A stretch of 34,802 nt of DNA from JBNRMW01 sp050309795 (GTDB lineage: Bacteria > Bacillota_I > Bacilli_A > Erysipelotrichales > Erysipelotrichaceae). A model generated the notes under the pieces. It ran no database searches. It saw only the letters and a program-made list of their open reading frames with translations, and had not been told where the DNA came from. Both the position numbers and the translations under genes were made by a program. The stretch spans positions 1-34,802 of the forward strand of contig JBNRMW010000011.1 in assembly GCA_050309795.1 (NCBI GenBank), given 5' to 3'. Shown one piece after another: positions 23,230 to 31,105 of this stretch. Within the stretch, counting starts at the first letter, position 1; each line of letters opens with the position of its first letter.

Positions 23230-23728
23230 ATTATTTGAAAACTTAATCTTTGTGTTGTTTGTTCCTTTACTAAGTGGCTATATTCTTGTTCAAGCCTTAC
23301 CTGCTGAAACATCCTTGAGACTGTTTCGGATAAAGCCATTCATTGTGGTTAGCGATAGCATGAGTGGTGTTTTCGAGGTGGGTGATCTCATCATCATCAA
23401 ACCTTTAAAAACAAGTGAAATCCTAAAAGGGAATATTGTCGCGTTTTACCAAGATTTGAATCAAGATGGAATTGATGAAATGGTCACGCACTATCTCGTG
23501 GACATACAAAAAGATGGCGAACAACAACGATTTTTTACCAAATCAAATCAACATGATCGTTGGGATAATTGGCCTTTATCTTTGGATGATTTCATTGGTC
23601 ATTATTGGTTTAAAATTCCATTTCTCGGATACCTGTTTTTGGTTTTGCGTGAACCACTTTTTTGGGGAATTTTTATTACTTTAGGGGCAGGATTTTTTGG
23701 CCTTTATCTATGGTTTAAAGACAAGTGA
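23213..23728 (+). CDS. Signal peptidase I, ER-type/SipW-like (second copy)
   Basis: 171 residues from ATG 23213, chosen because GGGGAG lies 4-9 nt before it; the frame upstream is only overlap with the previous gene. Ser49 is in VVSDSMSGVFEVGD, His93 in MVTHYLVDI, and the acidic box is FFTKSNQHDRWDNWPL, followed by GHYWFKIPFLGY. Membrane helices lie at about 8-27 and 146-168. The two peptidases share the same layout and motifs, including RWDNW and YWF(R/K)IP, but diverge clearly elsewhere, suggesting an old duplication and perhaps different substrates. Confidence 0.8.
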   Translation: MKKIFKLFENLIFVLFVPLLSGYILVQALPAETSLRLFRIKPFIVVSDSMSGVFEVGDLIIIKPLKTSEILKGNIVAFYQDLNQDGIDEMVTHYLVDIQKDGEQQRFFTKSNQHDRWDNWPLSLDDFIGHYWFKIPFLGYLFLVLREPLFWGIFITLGAGFFGLYLWFKDK

Positions 23729-23799
23729 TTTCCTTTGATGAATTGATAGAATGGGACTTTTGAATCAAAAATTTGCTGATTTTTATAAGGCGATTTTAC

Positions 23800-23829
23800 T
23801 TGACTTCACGCACTGAATAGTGATATATT
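23800..23829 (+). promoter_or_regulatory. rplM-rpsI promoter
   Basis: TTGACT (23800-23805), 18-nt spacer, TATATT (23824-23829); both boxes match 5/6. The start would be near 23836, just before the L13 leader. Confidence 0.7.
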
Positions 23830-23835
23830 AGTAAA

Positions 23836-23889
23836 CGGCAACTTATGCCATGTAGCCCCGGAAACTACAATGCATAGGAGGAAAGAAGT
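23836..23889 (+). ncRNA. L13 leader RNA
   Basis: A two-part hairpin: TATGC (23844-23848) with GCATA (23872-23876), and inside it GTAG (23852-23855) with CTAC (23865-23868), loop CCCCGGAAA. The outer stem abuts AGGAGG, so folding could affect access of ribosomes to rplM. Position and form fit the L13 leader described in Bacillota (Rfam L13_leader), thought to be bound by the product of the operon. Confidence 0.65.
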
Positions 23890-24327
23890 ATGCGTCAAAC
23901 AACGATGGTCAAACCATCTGAAGTCAAGCGTCAATGGTACATCGTCGATGCTGAAGGTCAAACACTAGGACGTCTAGCTACTACAGTAGCTCATGTTCTT
24001 CGTGGAAAACATAAGGTGGATTTCACACCACATGTGGACAACGGAGATTTTGTTATTGTCATTAATGCAGAAAAAGCCGTAGTGTCTGGTGATCAAGAAA
24101 ATAAAAAGATGTATTACAGTCACTCAGGACATATTGGAGGGTTACGTACACGTTCAACAAAAACGATGCGTGATAAATATCCAGTCGAATGGGTAGAAAA
24201 AGCAATTATGGGGATGTTACCTCATACGCGTCAAGGGGACAAACAACGTCGACATTTATTTGTCTATGCTGGTCCTAATCATCCACATCAAGCTCAACAA
24301 CCAGTTGAATTGAAAGTAAAAGGCTAA
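23890..24327 (+). CDS. rplM: 50S ribosomal protein L13
   Basis: 145 residues. MRQTTMVKPSEVKRQWYIVDA, GQTLGRLATTVAHVLRGKHK and the tail PNHPHQAQQPVELKVKG are canonical. L13 is an early assembly protein of the 50S. It is followed by rpsI after 9 nt, the usual pair. Confidence 0.98.
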   Translation: MRQTTMVKPSEVKRQWYIVDAEGQTLGRLATTVAHVLRGKHKVDFTPHVDNGDFVIVINAEKAVVSGDQENKKMYYSHSGHIGGLRTRSTKTMRDKYPVEWVEKAIMGMLPHTRQGDKQRRHLFVYAGPNHPHQAQQPVELKVKG

Positions 24328-24336
24328 GGAGGAACG

Positions 24337-24741
24337 ATGGCTAGAAAATCTAAAATAGTACAGTATGGTGCCGTTGGTCGCCGTAAGACTTCCGTAGCAA
24401 GAGCATATCTTACTAATGGAACAGGTAACATTGTTGTTAACCACAAACCATTAGACGAGTATCTACCTTCTGAAGTTCAACGCATGGTTGTACGCTCACC
24501 ATTTGAAGTTACTGAAACGGTTAATACCTTTGATGTTTTCGTCAATGTATATGGCGGAGGCCTTAATGGTCAAGCTGGCGCCATGCGCCATGCGATTTCA
24601 CGTGCATTAATTGAAGCAAGTGAAGATTATCGTCCGAAATTGAAAGCAGCAGGCTTTTTAACACGTGATTCACGTGCGAAAGAACGTAAAAAATACGGAC
24701 TTAAAAAAGCTCGTAAAGCCCCTCAATTCTCAAAACGTTAA
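24337..24741 (+). CDS. rpsI: 30S ribosomal protein S9
   Basis: 134 residues. The core YGAVGRRKTSVARAYL, VYGGGLNGQAGAMRHAISRAL and DYRPKLKAAGFLTRDSRAKE are diagnostic. The C-terminal KKARKAPQFSKR, whose last Arg touches the P-site tRNA, is intact. AAGGAGG precedes the start. A terminator follows 23 nt after the stop. Confidence 0.98.
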   Translation: MARKSKIVQYGAVGRRKTSVARAYLTNGTGNIVVNHKPLDEYLPSEVQRMVVRSPFEVTETVNTFDVFVNVYGGGLNGQAGAMRHAISRALIEASEDYRPKLKAAGFLTRDSRAKERKKYGLKKARKAPQFSKR

Positions 24742-24763
24742 TTGGAAAGATTATCAATCAACT

Positions 24764-24796
24764 AAAGACTCTCGCCGCTGTGGGAGTTTTTTTTAT
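24764..24796 (+). terminator. rpsI terminator and intron 5' exon
   Basis: ACTCTCGC (24768-24775) pairs with GTGGGAGT (24780-24787) including two G-T pairs, loop CGCT, and flanking AAA/TTT extend the stem. A T run follows to 24794. The group II intron begins at the very next bases (after ...TTTTAT). Confidence 0.85.
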
Positions 24797-25328
24797 GTGT
24801 GCCAGGCATGGCACCTATCTAGCCGGAGAATCCGGTCACGGGTATTTACCGCCAAGTGTAGTGACCAACAAGTCATTAACAGTGATGTTAAGGATGAAGG
24901 AAGTGGTGTAGCAAATCTTTTGAGCGTACGAACAGAAACTTGATGAGGCTAAATGGTGGATAAGGTTGCATAACAAACCGAAGTCCAAAAGGCAAATGTA
25001 AAACCAAGACAGTAAATCAAGGCGTTGTGAAAGAATAGAGATAGGTGTCTTACCCTGCGAGGTCTTGTGAACGAATAAGTCCGAGCGCTTTAATACAGCA
25101 ATCGGTAAGGTCGGTCGAAAAAGGTTTATCGCAAGAAGTCAGCTGAGGTCGTAGTAGTTATTATGGCTAAATAACAAAGGAGCTAATGTATGTATAGTGT
25201 GAATCGCTATAAGCAATGTCTAAGTAATCCGAAAACGAGCATATCCTAGCACAGCGAAACGTAATCGCTGATGGAAAAGGTAGTGGGGGTGGTCTTAGAT
25301 ACATCTACAAGTAGAGGAGGAACAGCGA

Positions 25329-26621
25329 ATGAGATTAATTGAAAAGATTCTAAGTAAAGAAAATGTAGAGCAGGCAATTTGAAAAGTCAAAAGTAACAAA
25401 GGCGCACTAGGAATCGATAAGATGACAGTGCGTGAAATTGAGGAGTATTTTCATGTGAATGGGAATGAAATTATCAACTCCGTTAGAAACATGAAGTACA
25501 AACCAATGCCTGTACGTCGTGTCTATATTCCCAAAACAAACGGGAAACAACGACCACTAGGAATACCTACAGTTATAGATAGGGTCATTCAACAAGCAGT
25601 AGCACAACAACTAAGTAAAATCTAAGAACCCCACTTTAGTGAGTATAGTTTTGGATTTCGTCCTAGAAGAAGTGCCCATGATGCAATGGAGAATGTGCTT
25701 GATTATCTTAATGAGGGATACGAATGGATCATCGATATGGATATCGAGAAATATTTTGATACAGTGAATCACGACAAATTGATCTCAAAACTTAGAGAGC
25801 GAGTGAATGAGAAAGAGGTACTCTACTTAATCCGTTCATTCTTACGCGCAGGAGTTATGGAAAATGGACTTTCTAGTCCAAGTTATGAGGGTGTCCCACA
25901 AGGGGGTCCACTAAGTCCAATACTATCGAATATATATTTAGATTCATTCGATAAAGAGTTGGAAAAGCGTGGACTACACTTCGTACGATATGCCGATGAC
26001 TGTAATATCTTCGTGAAGAGTGAATTAGCAGCAAATAGAGTAATGAAATCTGTTACCTCGTGGCTAGAAAGAAAGTTATTCTTAAAAGTGAATGCCTCCA
26101 AAACAAAGATAGTAAGACCAACAAGAAGTCAATTCTTAGGTTTTACCTTTATGAAGAATGGTCCTAATTGGAAGTGCAAACCTACAAATGATAGGAAGGC
26201 AAATCTATACGCAAAGATTAAGAAAGGGTTGAAAAGAAAGCACGCTGTATCTAGACCGTTATCGGAAACGTTCACAAGAGTAAATCAAATCGTTAGAGGA
26301 TGGATAAACTACTTTCGTATAGGAAGCATGAGAACATTCATCTATAAATTTGGACAATGGTTACGGCACAAGATAAGAGTCATAATCATTAAACAATGGA
26401 AGATACCAAAACGAATCTACATCAACCTACAAAGGTTGAATAAAATACAGAAATGCGGATTCACAGACGAGGAAGTCTATAAAGTCGCAAATTCAAGATT
26501 GGGATGGTATCGAATGTGTGGAATGCAAGTAGCAAACTTCATTCTTAACTCAACGATTCTAGCAGTAAAGAAAAAGGATAGACCAGGGTTGGTCAATCCT
26601 CTACAGTACTATCTAAGATAG
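25329..26621 (+). pseudogene. ltrA: Group II intron reverse transcriptase/maturase with two stop codons
   Basis: One continuous frame of 431 codons from ATG 25329 (AGAGGAGG upstream) to 26621 is broken by TGA at 25380-25382 (after MRLIEKILSKENVEQAI) and TAA at 25623-25625 (after QQLSKI, before EPHFSEYSFGFRP). Everything else is intact: RVYIPKTNGKQRPLGIPTV, DMDIEKYFDTVNHD, GVPQGGPLSPILSNIYLD, the catalytic YADD, FLGF, and the maturase X domain with GWINYFRIG. No HNH endonuclease domain follows. From the family I expect Arg/Lys at the first stop and Tyr at the second, so both look like single-base nonsense mutations in a recently active element. The remaining pieces cannot make a full RT; mobility would need help from another copy. 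Confidence 0.9.
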
Positions 26622-26642
26622 TCGTGATTAAATACATATGTA

Positions 26643-26717
26643 GCGCCGTATACGAGAACCGTACGTACGGTGCAATGGGAGGGGCAAAAAGCTATCGAAG
26701 TTTTTCCTCTACCCTAT
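26643..26717 (+). ncRNA. Group II intron domains V and VI
   Basis: Domain V: GCGCCGTA (26643-26650) pairs with TACGGTGC (26666-26673), two-base bulge CG at 26664-26665, upper stem TACG with CGTA. The triad position reads CGC (26644-26646), with its central G opposite T, as in class IIC. Domain VI: GGG/CCC and a second stem (26680-26690 with 26701-26710) flank the bulged A at 26711. Then the intron ends. Confidence 0.8.
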
Positions 26718-26767
26718 TGGTTTTATCCTTCATTTAGAAAATATTATAATATAATTAAAATAATGTG

Positions 26768-26796
26768 TAGACATTATGAAAGCGCTATGATAGAGT
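26768..26796 (+). promoter_or_regulatory. Promoter of the PTS operon
   Basis: TAGACA (26768-26773, 5/6), 17-nt spacer, TAGAGT (26791-26796, 4/6), about 32 nt before the IIA start. An A/T-rich stretch with TATAAT-like words lies upstream near 26740-26755 and is an alternative. Confidence 0.45.
26777..26790. promoter_or_regulatory. cre-like site (catabolite control, CcpA)
   Basis: TGAAAGCGCTATGA matches the cre consensus TGWAANCGNTNWCA at every defined position except one (G for C near the end). It fills the spacer between -35 and -10, where bound CcpA would repress, as expected for a sugar PTS operon. Confidence 0.6.
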
Positions 26797-26827
26797 GTAG
26801 TTACCAAGGGATGAGAGGTATGAAAAT

Positions 26828-27217
26828 ATGAAGCTAATTTTATGTACACATGGATTCTTCGCAGAAGGCATTAAGTCAAGTATTGACCTAATAGTTGGTA
26901 ATTCAGAAAACATTGAAACCGTTTGTATTACAGAAGATATGACGATTCAAAGCGTCAAAGACTTATTGAAAGAGAAACTCACATTAATTAAAGACGAAGA
27001 AATCATTTTAATATCAGATATCGCTGGCGGTAGCAGTACCCAAGCGATCGTTGAATTCGTGAATACATCCCAGAAGATATATGGATTAACCGGGCTGAAC
27101 CTACCGATGTTACTAGAACTAAGCTTGACATCGAGTAGTGCAGAAGAAGCCATTGATAGTGTTCTTTCAAACGTTGGGGAGACTGTTATCAATCTAAACC
27201 AATATTTAGAAATATAG
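26828..27217 (+). CDS. PTS IIA component, mannose family
   Basis: 129 residues, the EIIA-Man fold as a separate protein. The phosphorylated His is H8 in MKLILCTHGFFAEGI. The motif VILISDIAGGSSTQAIVEF (here EEIILISDIAGGS) is the usual second signature. It passes phosphate from HPr to IIB. AGAGGTATGAAAAT precedes the start. First gene of a IIA-IIB-IIC-IID set, so this is a complete four-protein permease. The substrate cannot be read from the sequence. Confidence 0.92.
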   Translation: MKLILCTHGFFAEGIKSSIDLIVGNSENIETVCITEDMTIQSVKDLLKEKLTLIKDEEIILISDIAGGSSTQAIVEFVNTSQKIYGLTGLNLPMLLELSLTSSSAEEAIDSVLSNVGETVINLNQYLEI

Positions 27218-27232
27218 AAAGGAGGAAAGCCA

Positions 27233-27724
27233 TTGATAAAATTATTAAGAGTAGATGATCGATTAATACATGGGCAAGTGGCGATGACCTGGACATCTTT
27301 TTTAGGTGCAGATCTAATTATCGTTGCCAACGACAAAGTTCCCAATGATAAGTTACTTCAAATGACGTTAAAACTTGCTCAACCCCCAGGAATCAGACTT
27401 CGTTTTTTAAGTATTGATGATACTGTCAAATACATAAATGATCCAAAAAGTGAGCGATTCAAGATTTTCGTGGTCTGTGAAAGTACAGATGATGCGATGA
27501 AGTTGACGGCAGGATCTGAAGAAATTCAACACATTATATTTGGTGGAATTCGAAAATCAGGCGATAAACAACTTATTGACAGACAAGTGTTTCTTGATGA
27601 AAACGACTTTGATAACTGGAAAAAAATGGAAGACCTTGGCCGAAAAGTACGCGTTCAAGTCATTCCGTCCGAAAGTGAAATCAAATATGATGATGCACTT
27701 AACACATACAGAAAGAGAATCTAA
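27233..27724 (+). CDS. PTS IIB component, mannose family
   Basis: 163 residues. TTG start with a strong AAAGGAGG; the N-terminus MIKLLRVDDRLIHGQVAMTW contains the phosphorylated His13 in the canonical RLIHGQV. Later LIIVANDKVPNDKLLQMTLKLA and FGGIRKSGDKQ are typical of the mannose/sorbose family IIB. It transfers phosphate to the incoming sugar together with IIC-IID. Confidence 0.93.
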   Translation: MIKLLRVDDRLIHGQVAMTWTSFLGADLIIVANDKVPNDKLLQMTLKLAQPPGIRLRFLSIDDTVKYINDPKSERFKIFVVCESTDDAMKLTAGSEEIQHIIFGGIRKSGDKQLIDRQVFLDENDFDNWKKMEDLGRKVRVQVIPSESEIKYDDALNTYRKRI

Positions 27725-27736
27725 AGAGGGAAAAAT

Positions 27737-28507
27737 ATGATTTATTTCCAAGCATTATTGCTGGCAATTCTTGCTGGCTTCGCAGAATGGGATAGTCGAG
27801 TCGGTGGTCAAAACATGCTGGATCGACCATTAGTGACTGGTCCCATTGTCGGATTAATTTTAGGCGACGTCCAAACTGGTATTATTATGGGTGGCTCTCT
27901 GGAATTAGTCTGGATGGGTATTGTCAACATTGGCGGTGCCACTCCACCAGATGTCGTTACCGGAGGTATTTTAGGAACAGCTTTTGCTATTTTATCCGGA
28001 TTAGATACCGAAACCGCTATTGCATTGGCCTTACCGATTGCCATTTTGGCACAGTCACTCGGTATTTTAGCGCGCGTCATCAACACCGGCTTTAACCACA
28101 AAGCCGATCAACAAGCTTTAAATGGAGATGCAAGTGGCATCGAAAGAACCCTTTGGTCTGGTGCTGCCGTCTTCTTTGCCTTTAAGTTTATTCCTGTTTT
28201 CTTGGGTATTGCTTTTGGTTCAACATTTGTTTCCAATATTGTAGATATGATTCCACAAGAAATTTTGGAAGGACTAAAAGTTGCATCCGGATTTCTACCA
28301 GCACTTGGTATGGCGATCTTGATGAGCTTCTTATTTGATAAACAAACAGCCGCATACTTATTTTTAGGATTTGTTTTATCGGCATTACTAAATATGAGTA
28401 TGATTGGTATTGCGATTATTGGTGCCATTATTGCGTATGTTGTCTATCAAAATTCCATACAAACACGAGATGAAATAAACTCAATACTCGAAGAGAGGGA
28501 CTACTAA
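27737..28507 (+). CDS. PTS IIC component, mannose family
   Basis: 256 residues, a membrane protein with several hydrophobic segments. Diagnostic is RPLVTGPIVGLILGDVQTGI, then GGSLELVWMGIVNIGGATPPD, the EIIC-Man/sorbose signature. GAGGG lies before the start. The stop overlaps the IID start (TAATG). Confidence 0.93.
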   Translation: MIYFQALLLAILAGFAEWDSRVGGQNMLDRPLVTGPIVGLILGDVQTGIIMGGSLELVWMGIVNIGGATPPDVVTGGILGTAFAILSGLDTETAIALALPIAILAQSLGILARVINTGFNHKADQQALNGDASGIERTLWSGAAVFFAFKFIPVFLGIAFGSTFVSNIVDMIPQEILEGLKVASGFLPALGMAILMSFLFDKQTAAYLFLGFVLSALLNMSMIGIAIIGAIIAYVVYQNSIQTRDEINSILEERDY

Positions 28508-29316
28508 TGAGTGGACAATTAATTACGAAAAAAGATTTGAATAAAGTGTTCTGGCGTTCACTAGCCCTACAAGGATGCTTTAACTATGAACGGATGCAAG
28601 CGATTGGTTTTGCTTATTCAATGATACCGGTTCTTAGAAAATTGTATCCAAACAAAGACGATATGACGGAAGCATTACAAAGACACCTGTCCTTCTTTAA
28701 TACTTCTCCGCAATTTGTAACCTTTATCAATGGCAGTACAATTGCTTTGGAAGAGATGAATGCTAATAATCATGAAGAATTTGATACCGGCTCCATTAAT
28801 GCGACAAAAGCAGCTCTAATGGGACCGTTAGCGGGAATTGGTGACTCCTTCTTCTGGGGAACGTTCCGCATCATCGGAGCGGGAATTGGAACCGCCTTAG
28901 CGCTCGAAGGTAATATCTTAGGAACGATTCTATTCATTTTGATCTACAACGTACCTCATTACCTTATCCGTTATTTTGGAATTCATATTGGTTATAACCA
29001 AGGTCTAAACTTCTTGTCTGAAGCCGTAGAAACCGGGGCTGTACAAAATATTACCAAAGCCGCTAAAATACTAGGAACTGTTGTCGTCGGAGCAATGATT
29101 GCTTCCATGGTTCGTGTTTCGACCCCATTAGTCTTTGACTTTGGTGGTTCAGAGTTTGCGGTCCAGTCCATTTTTGATGGAATTTTACCAAAAATCTTGC
29201 CGCTTGGCTTAACTTTCTTGTTGTATTATCTCGTCAAAAAAGGCTACAAAACCACAACATTAATGATGATACTCATACTTGTTGCCATCGTTGGTGTTTA
29301 CATCAAAATATTCTAG
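28507..29316 (+). CDS. PTS IID component, mannose family
   Basis: 269 residues. ITKKDLNKVFWRSLALQGCF, NYERMQAIGFAYSMIPVL, and MGPLAGIGDSFFWGTFRIIG are the IID signatures. Terminal hydrophobic helices (about 218-236 and 247-268). IIC and IID together form the sugar channel; members of this family take sugars, amino sugars and, in Salmonella GfrABCD, glycated lysines. Confidence 0.93.
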   Translation: MSGQLITKKDLNKVFWRSLALQGCFNYERMQAIGFAYSMIPVLRKLYPNKDDMTEALQRHLSFFNTSPQFVTFINGSTIALEEMNANNHEEFDTGSINATKAALMGPLAGIGDSFFWGTFRIIGAGIGTALALEGNILGTILFILIYNVPHYLIRYFGIHIGYNQGLNFLSEAVETGAVQNITKAAKILGTVVVGAMIASMVRVSTPLVFDFGGSEFAVQSIFDGILPKILPLGLTFLLYYLVKKGYKTTTLMMILILVAIVGVYIKIF

Positions 29317-29326
29317 GAGCTAAAAA

Positions 29327-30370
29327 ATGACAACGTTACTTGATAATATACTAGAATCAGAATCAATTCTTAAACGGATCATCACCGAAGAAAATACCGA
29401 ATTGCAAGCAGTCGTTGAAAATATCCGCAACCAAGGTATTGAACGTTTGACTCTAGTGGGATCGGGTACATCTTGTCATGCGGGCTTATTTGTTGAAAAA
29501 ACATTCAACGAAGAGACTAATTGTATCTTGAACTCTTATTTTCCCCATGAGGTTATGGAGTCCAATCATCTTCTAAATGAAAGTCAGTTAGTCATTGGTT
29601 TATCTCAAAGTGGTATGAGTGCATCAACTCATACCGCTTTGTTACAAGCGAAGAAACTAGGGGTACCAACCGTCCTCATTTCATCGAACCAAGCAAGCAT
29701 GAGTCGAGATGTTGCGGATCAGTTTATACTACTTGATTGTGGAAAAGAAGAAGCCGTCGCAAAAACCAAAGGGTTCACTGCCAGTTGTGCATTATTACTT
29801 AAAATGGCTTTTGAGCTAGCTTCTAACAAAGACACTTTGGAGAAAAAAATCCTATCCGTCTTTGACCAAATTCCCCAGGTTATCGAAAAAACCAAACAGT
29901 GGTTTTTAAATAATGAAGAAGATTTGACAAAAGCACCATACTTTTATATGGTTGGTACGGCGGACCATATGGGTAATCTAAAAGAGGCAGGTTTAAAACT
30001 GATTGAAACGCTTCGTGTTCCAATTATTGCCTTTGAAATGGAAGAGTTTATGCATGGAATATATAATGCTATTACACCCAACAGCCATCTATTCTTCATT
30101 GATTCTTCTGAAAAATATTCAGAAAGAATGTTAAAATTATATAGATATCTAAATAAAAAAACACCCTATTGCTATGTTATCACGGATCAATCAACAGATA
30201 ATCCACGAAATATTGGCGTTGGGCGAAGGGTTGAGGAAGGATTTGATACCTTTCTATACACCATCGTGTTTCAGGTGCTCTGTCATTATGGGGCGATTGG
30301 CCGCGGTATTAATCCGACCATTTCAGGAGATAAGAACTTCCACCCTTCAATGAAAAGTAAAATAAATTAA
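29327..30370 (+). CDS. Double SIS-domain protein, probable sugar-phosphate deglycase/deaminase
   Basis: 347 residues with two SIS domains. The first has TLVGSGTSCHAGLFVEKTF and VIGLSQSGMSASTHTALL (sugar-phosphate binding Ser cluster) and TKGFTAS; the second has PYFYMVGTADHMGNLKEAGLK and AFEMEEFMHGIYNAI, with a Glu and His as used in GlmS-like isomerases and in FrlB/FraB/GfrF deglycases. These cut 6-phosphorylated Amadori products into glucose-6-phosphate and an amine or amino acid. Placement directly after a mannose-family PTS matches the gfr arrangement of Salmonella. It could instead act on an amino-sugar phosphate (AgaS-like). Confidence 0.7.
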   Translation: MTTLLDNILESESILKRIITEENTELQAVVENIRNQGIERLTLVGSGTSCHAGLFVEKTFNEETNCILNSYFPHEVMESNHLLNESQLVIGLSQSGMSASTHTALLQAKKLGVPTVLISSNQASMSRDVADQFILLDCGKEEAVAKTKGFTASCALLLKMAFELASNKDTLEKKILSVFDQIPQVIEKTKQWFLNNEEDLTKAPYFYMVGTADHMGNLKEAGLKLIETLRVPIIAFEMEEFMHGIYNAITPNSHLFFIDSSEKYSERMLKLYRYLNKKTPYCYVITDQSTDNPRNIGVGRRVEEGFDTFLYTIVFQVLCHYGAIGRGINPTISGDKNFHPSMKSKIN

Positions 30371-30393
30371 TTAAAAATTGAAAGGGAATTAAA

Positions 30394-31095
30394 ATGACAA
30401 AGAAAGCGCTCTATTTAGAAATTGAAGATTACATTCTGTCAAGGATAAAAAGTAAGGAATATAAAATTGGAGATTTAATTCCTTCAGAAAGAGAGCTCTG
30501 TCAAATATTTGATGCGAGTCGTTCAACGGTAAATAAAGCGCTCTCCAATCTCAATAACAAAGGTTACTTATATCGAACACCAGGTCGTGGTAGTTTTGTG
30601 CGTGCCGTAAAAACCGATGATGATTTCTCCTTTGTCAATTGGATTCAAAAAATGGTTCCAAGTTCAGATATTCAAGCAATCACCATCAAGGAAAAAGCCA
30701 CGGATGTCAACAGCCGATTCTATTATGTAAGTACGGAAGGCATTGCCTTGAATAAGGAAAACTACGATCAGCGAATCGAATTACTAAATTACGAGAACAA
30801 GACCATTGGTTTGTATATTGTAACCACCCATACGGAAGAATTAACAGCAGAGGAACATCAGTTACTCAACTTTAACCAATTTGCGAATAGTCATATTTTG
30901 CAGCACAGCCAATATAAAAAACGTTTCATTGTTTCGAGCAATGCGAATTTCAATAAAATTAAACAACTAACATCAACCGTAGATATGACCAATTTCCCAC
31001 TACATATTGATGTATTATTCGAACGAGAGAACGAAATAAAACTATCCATTGAACTGTATTTACAAGTTCAAAAATTCAGTTTCAGTTTCTACTAA
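30394..31095 (+). CDS. GntR/HutC-like transcriptional regulator
   Basis: 233 residues. Winged helix at 1-72: YLEIEDYILSRIKSKEYKIG, LIPSERELCQIFDASRSTVN and KGYLYRTPGRGSFV are the GntR signature. The C-terminal part has the length of a UTRA effector domain but is divergent (RFYYVSTEGIALNKENY, then IGLYIVTT). It probably senses the sugar-phosphate or amine product and controls this operon from the promoter at 26768. AAAGGGAATT precedes the ATG; it lies 23 nt after the SIS gene. Confidence 0.85.
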   Translation: MTKKALYLEIEDYILSRIKSKEYKIGDLIPSERELCQIFDASRSTVNKALSNLNNKGYLYRTPGRGSFVRAVKTDDDFSFVNWIQKMVPSSDIQAITIKEKATDVNSRFYYVSTEGIALNKENYDQRIELLNYENKTIGLYIVTTHTEELTAEEHQLLNFNQFANSHILQHSQYKKRFIVSSNANFNKIKQLTSTVDMTNFPLHIDVLFERENEIKLSIELYLQVQKFSFSFY

Positions 31096-31105
31096 GGGAG
31101 TTTAT

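Larger units (their letters stand above)
24797..26717 (+). mobile_element. Group II intron, probably class IIC
   Basis: The 5' end is GTGTGCCAGG at 24797, the GUGYG-type start of group II introns. The 3' end is fixed by domain V and by domain VI with a bulged A at 26711, seven bases before the end ...CCCTAT at 26717. Length 1921 nt. Bases 24797-25328 hold no gene and correspond to ribozyme domains I to early IV (I did not fold them). A reverse transcriptase frame lies in domain IV. Insertion right after the T run of a terminator, a CGC triad in domain V and a maturase without endonuclease domain all fit class IIC. The presumed empty site is ...GTTTTTTTTAT/TGGTTTTATCC. Confidence 0.85.

Noticed and set aside
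23760..23790. Terminator after the second signal peptidase (AATCA...TGATT then T)
   Set aside because: Only a 5-bp A/T-rich stem; too weak to call.
24665..24943. A 92-codon frame across the end of rpsI and the intron start
   Set aside because: It overlaps rpsI in another frame, runs through terminator and ribozyme and has no recognisable protein features.
25329..26621. UGA in the intron RT read as Trp (code 4), leaving a nearly intact gene
   Set aside because: rplP and the Ntn-hydrolase gene end at UGA, all clear Trp residues are TGG, the position is normally Lys/Arg, and a second stop (TAA) remains.
25422..26621. Two separate genes at 25422-25625 and 25686-26621
   Set aside because: They are the same frame and consecutive parts of one reverse transcriptase; neither has its own binding site.
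26720..26827. Sigma-54 promoter for the PTS operon, as in lev-type operons
   Set aside because: No TGGC-N7/8-TTGC pair is visible and no LevR-type activator is encoded; the regulator is GntR type and a cre-like site is present.
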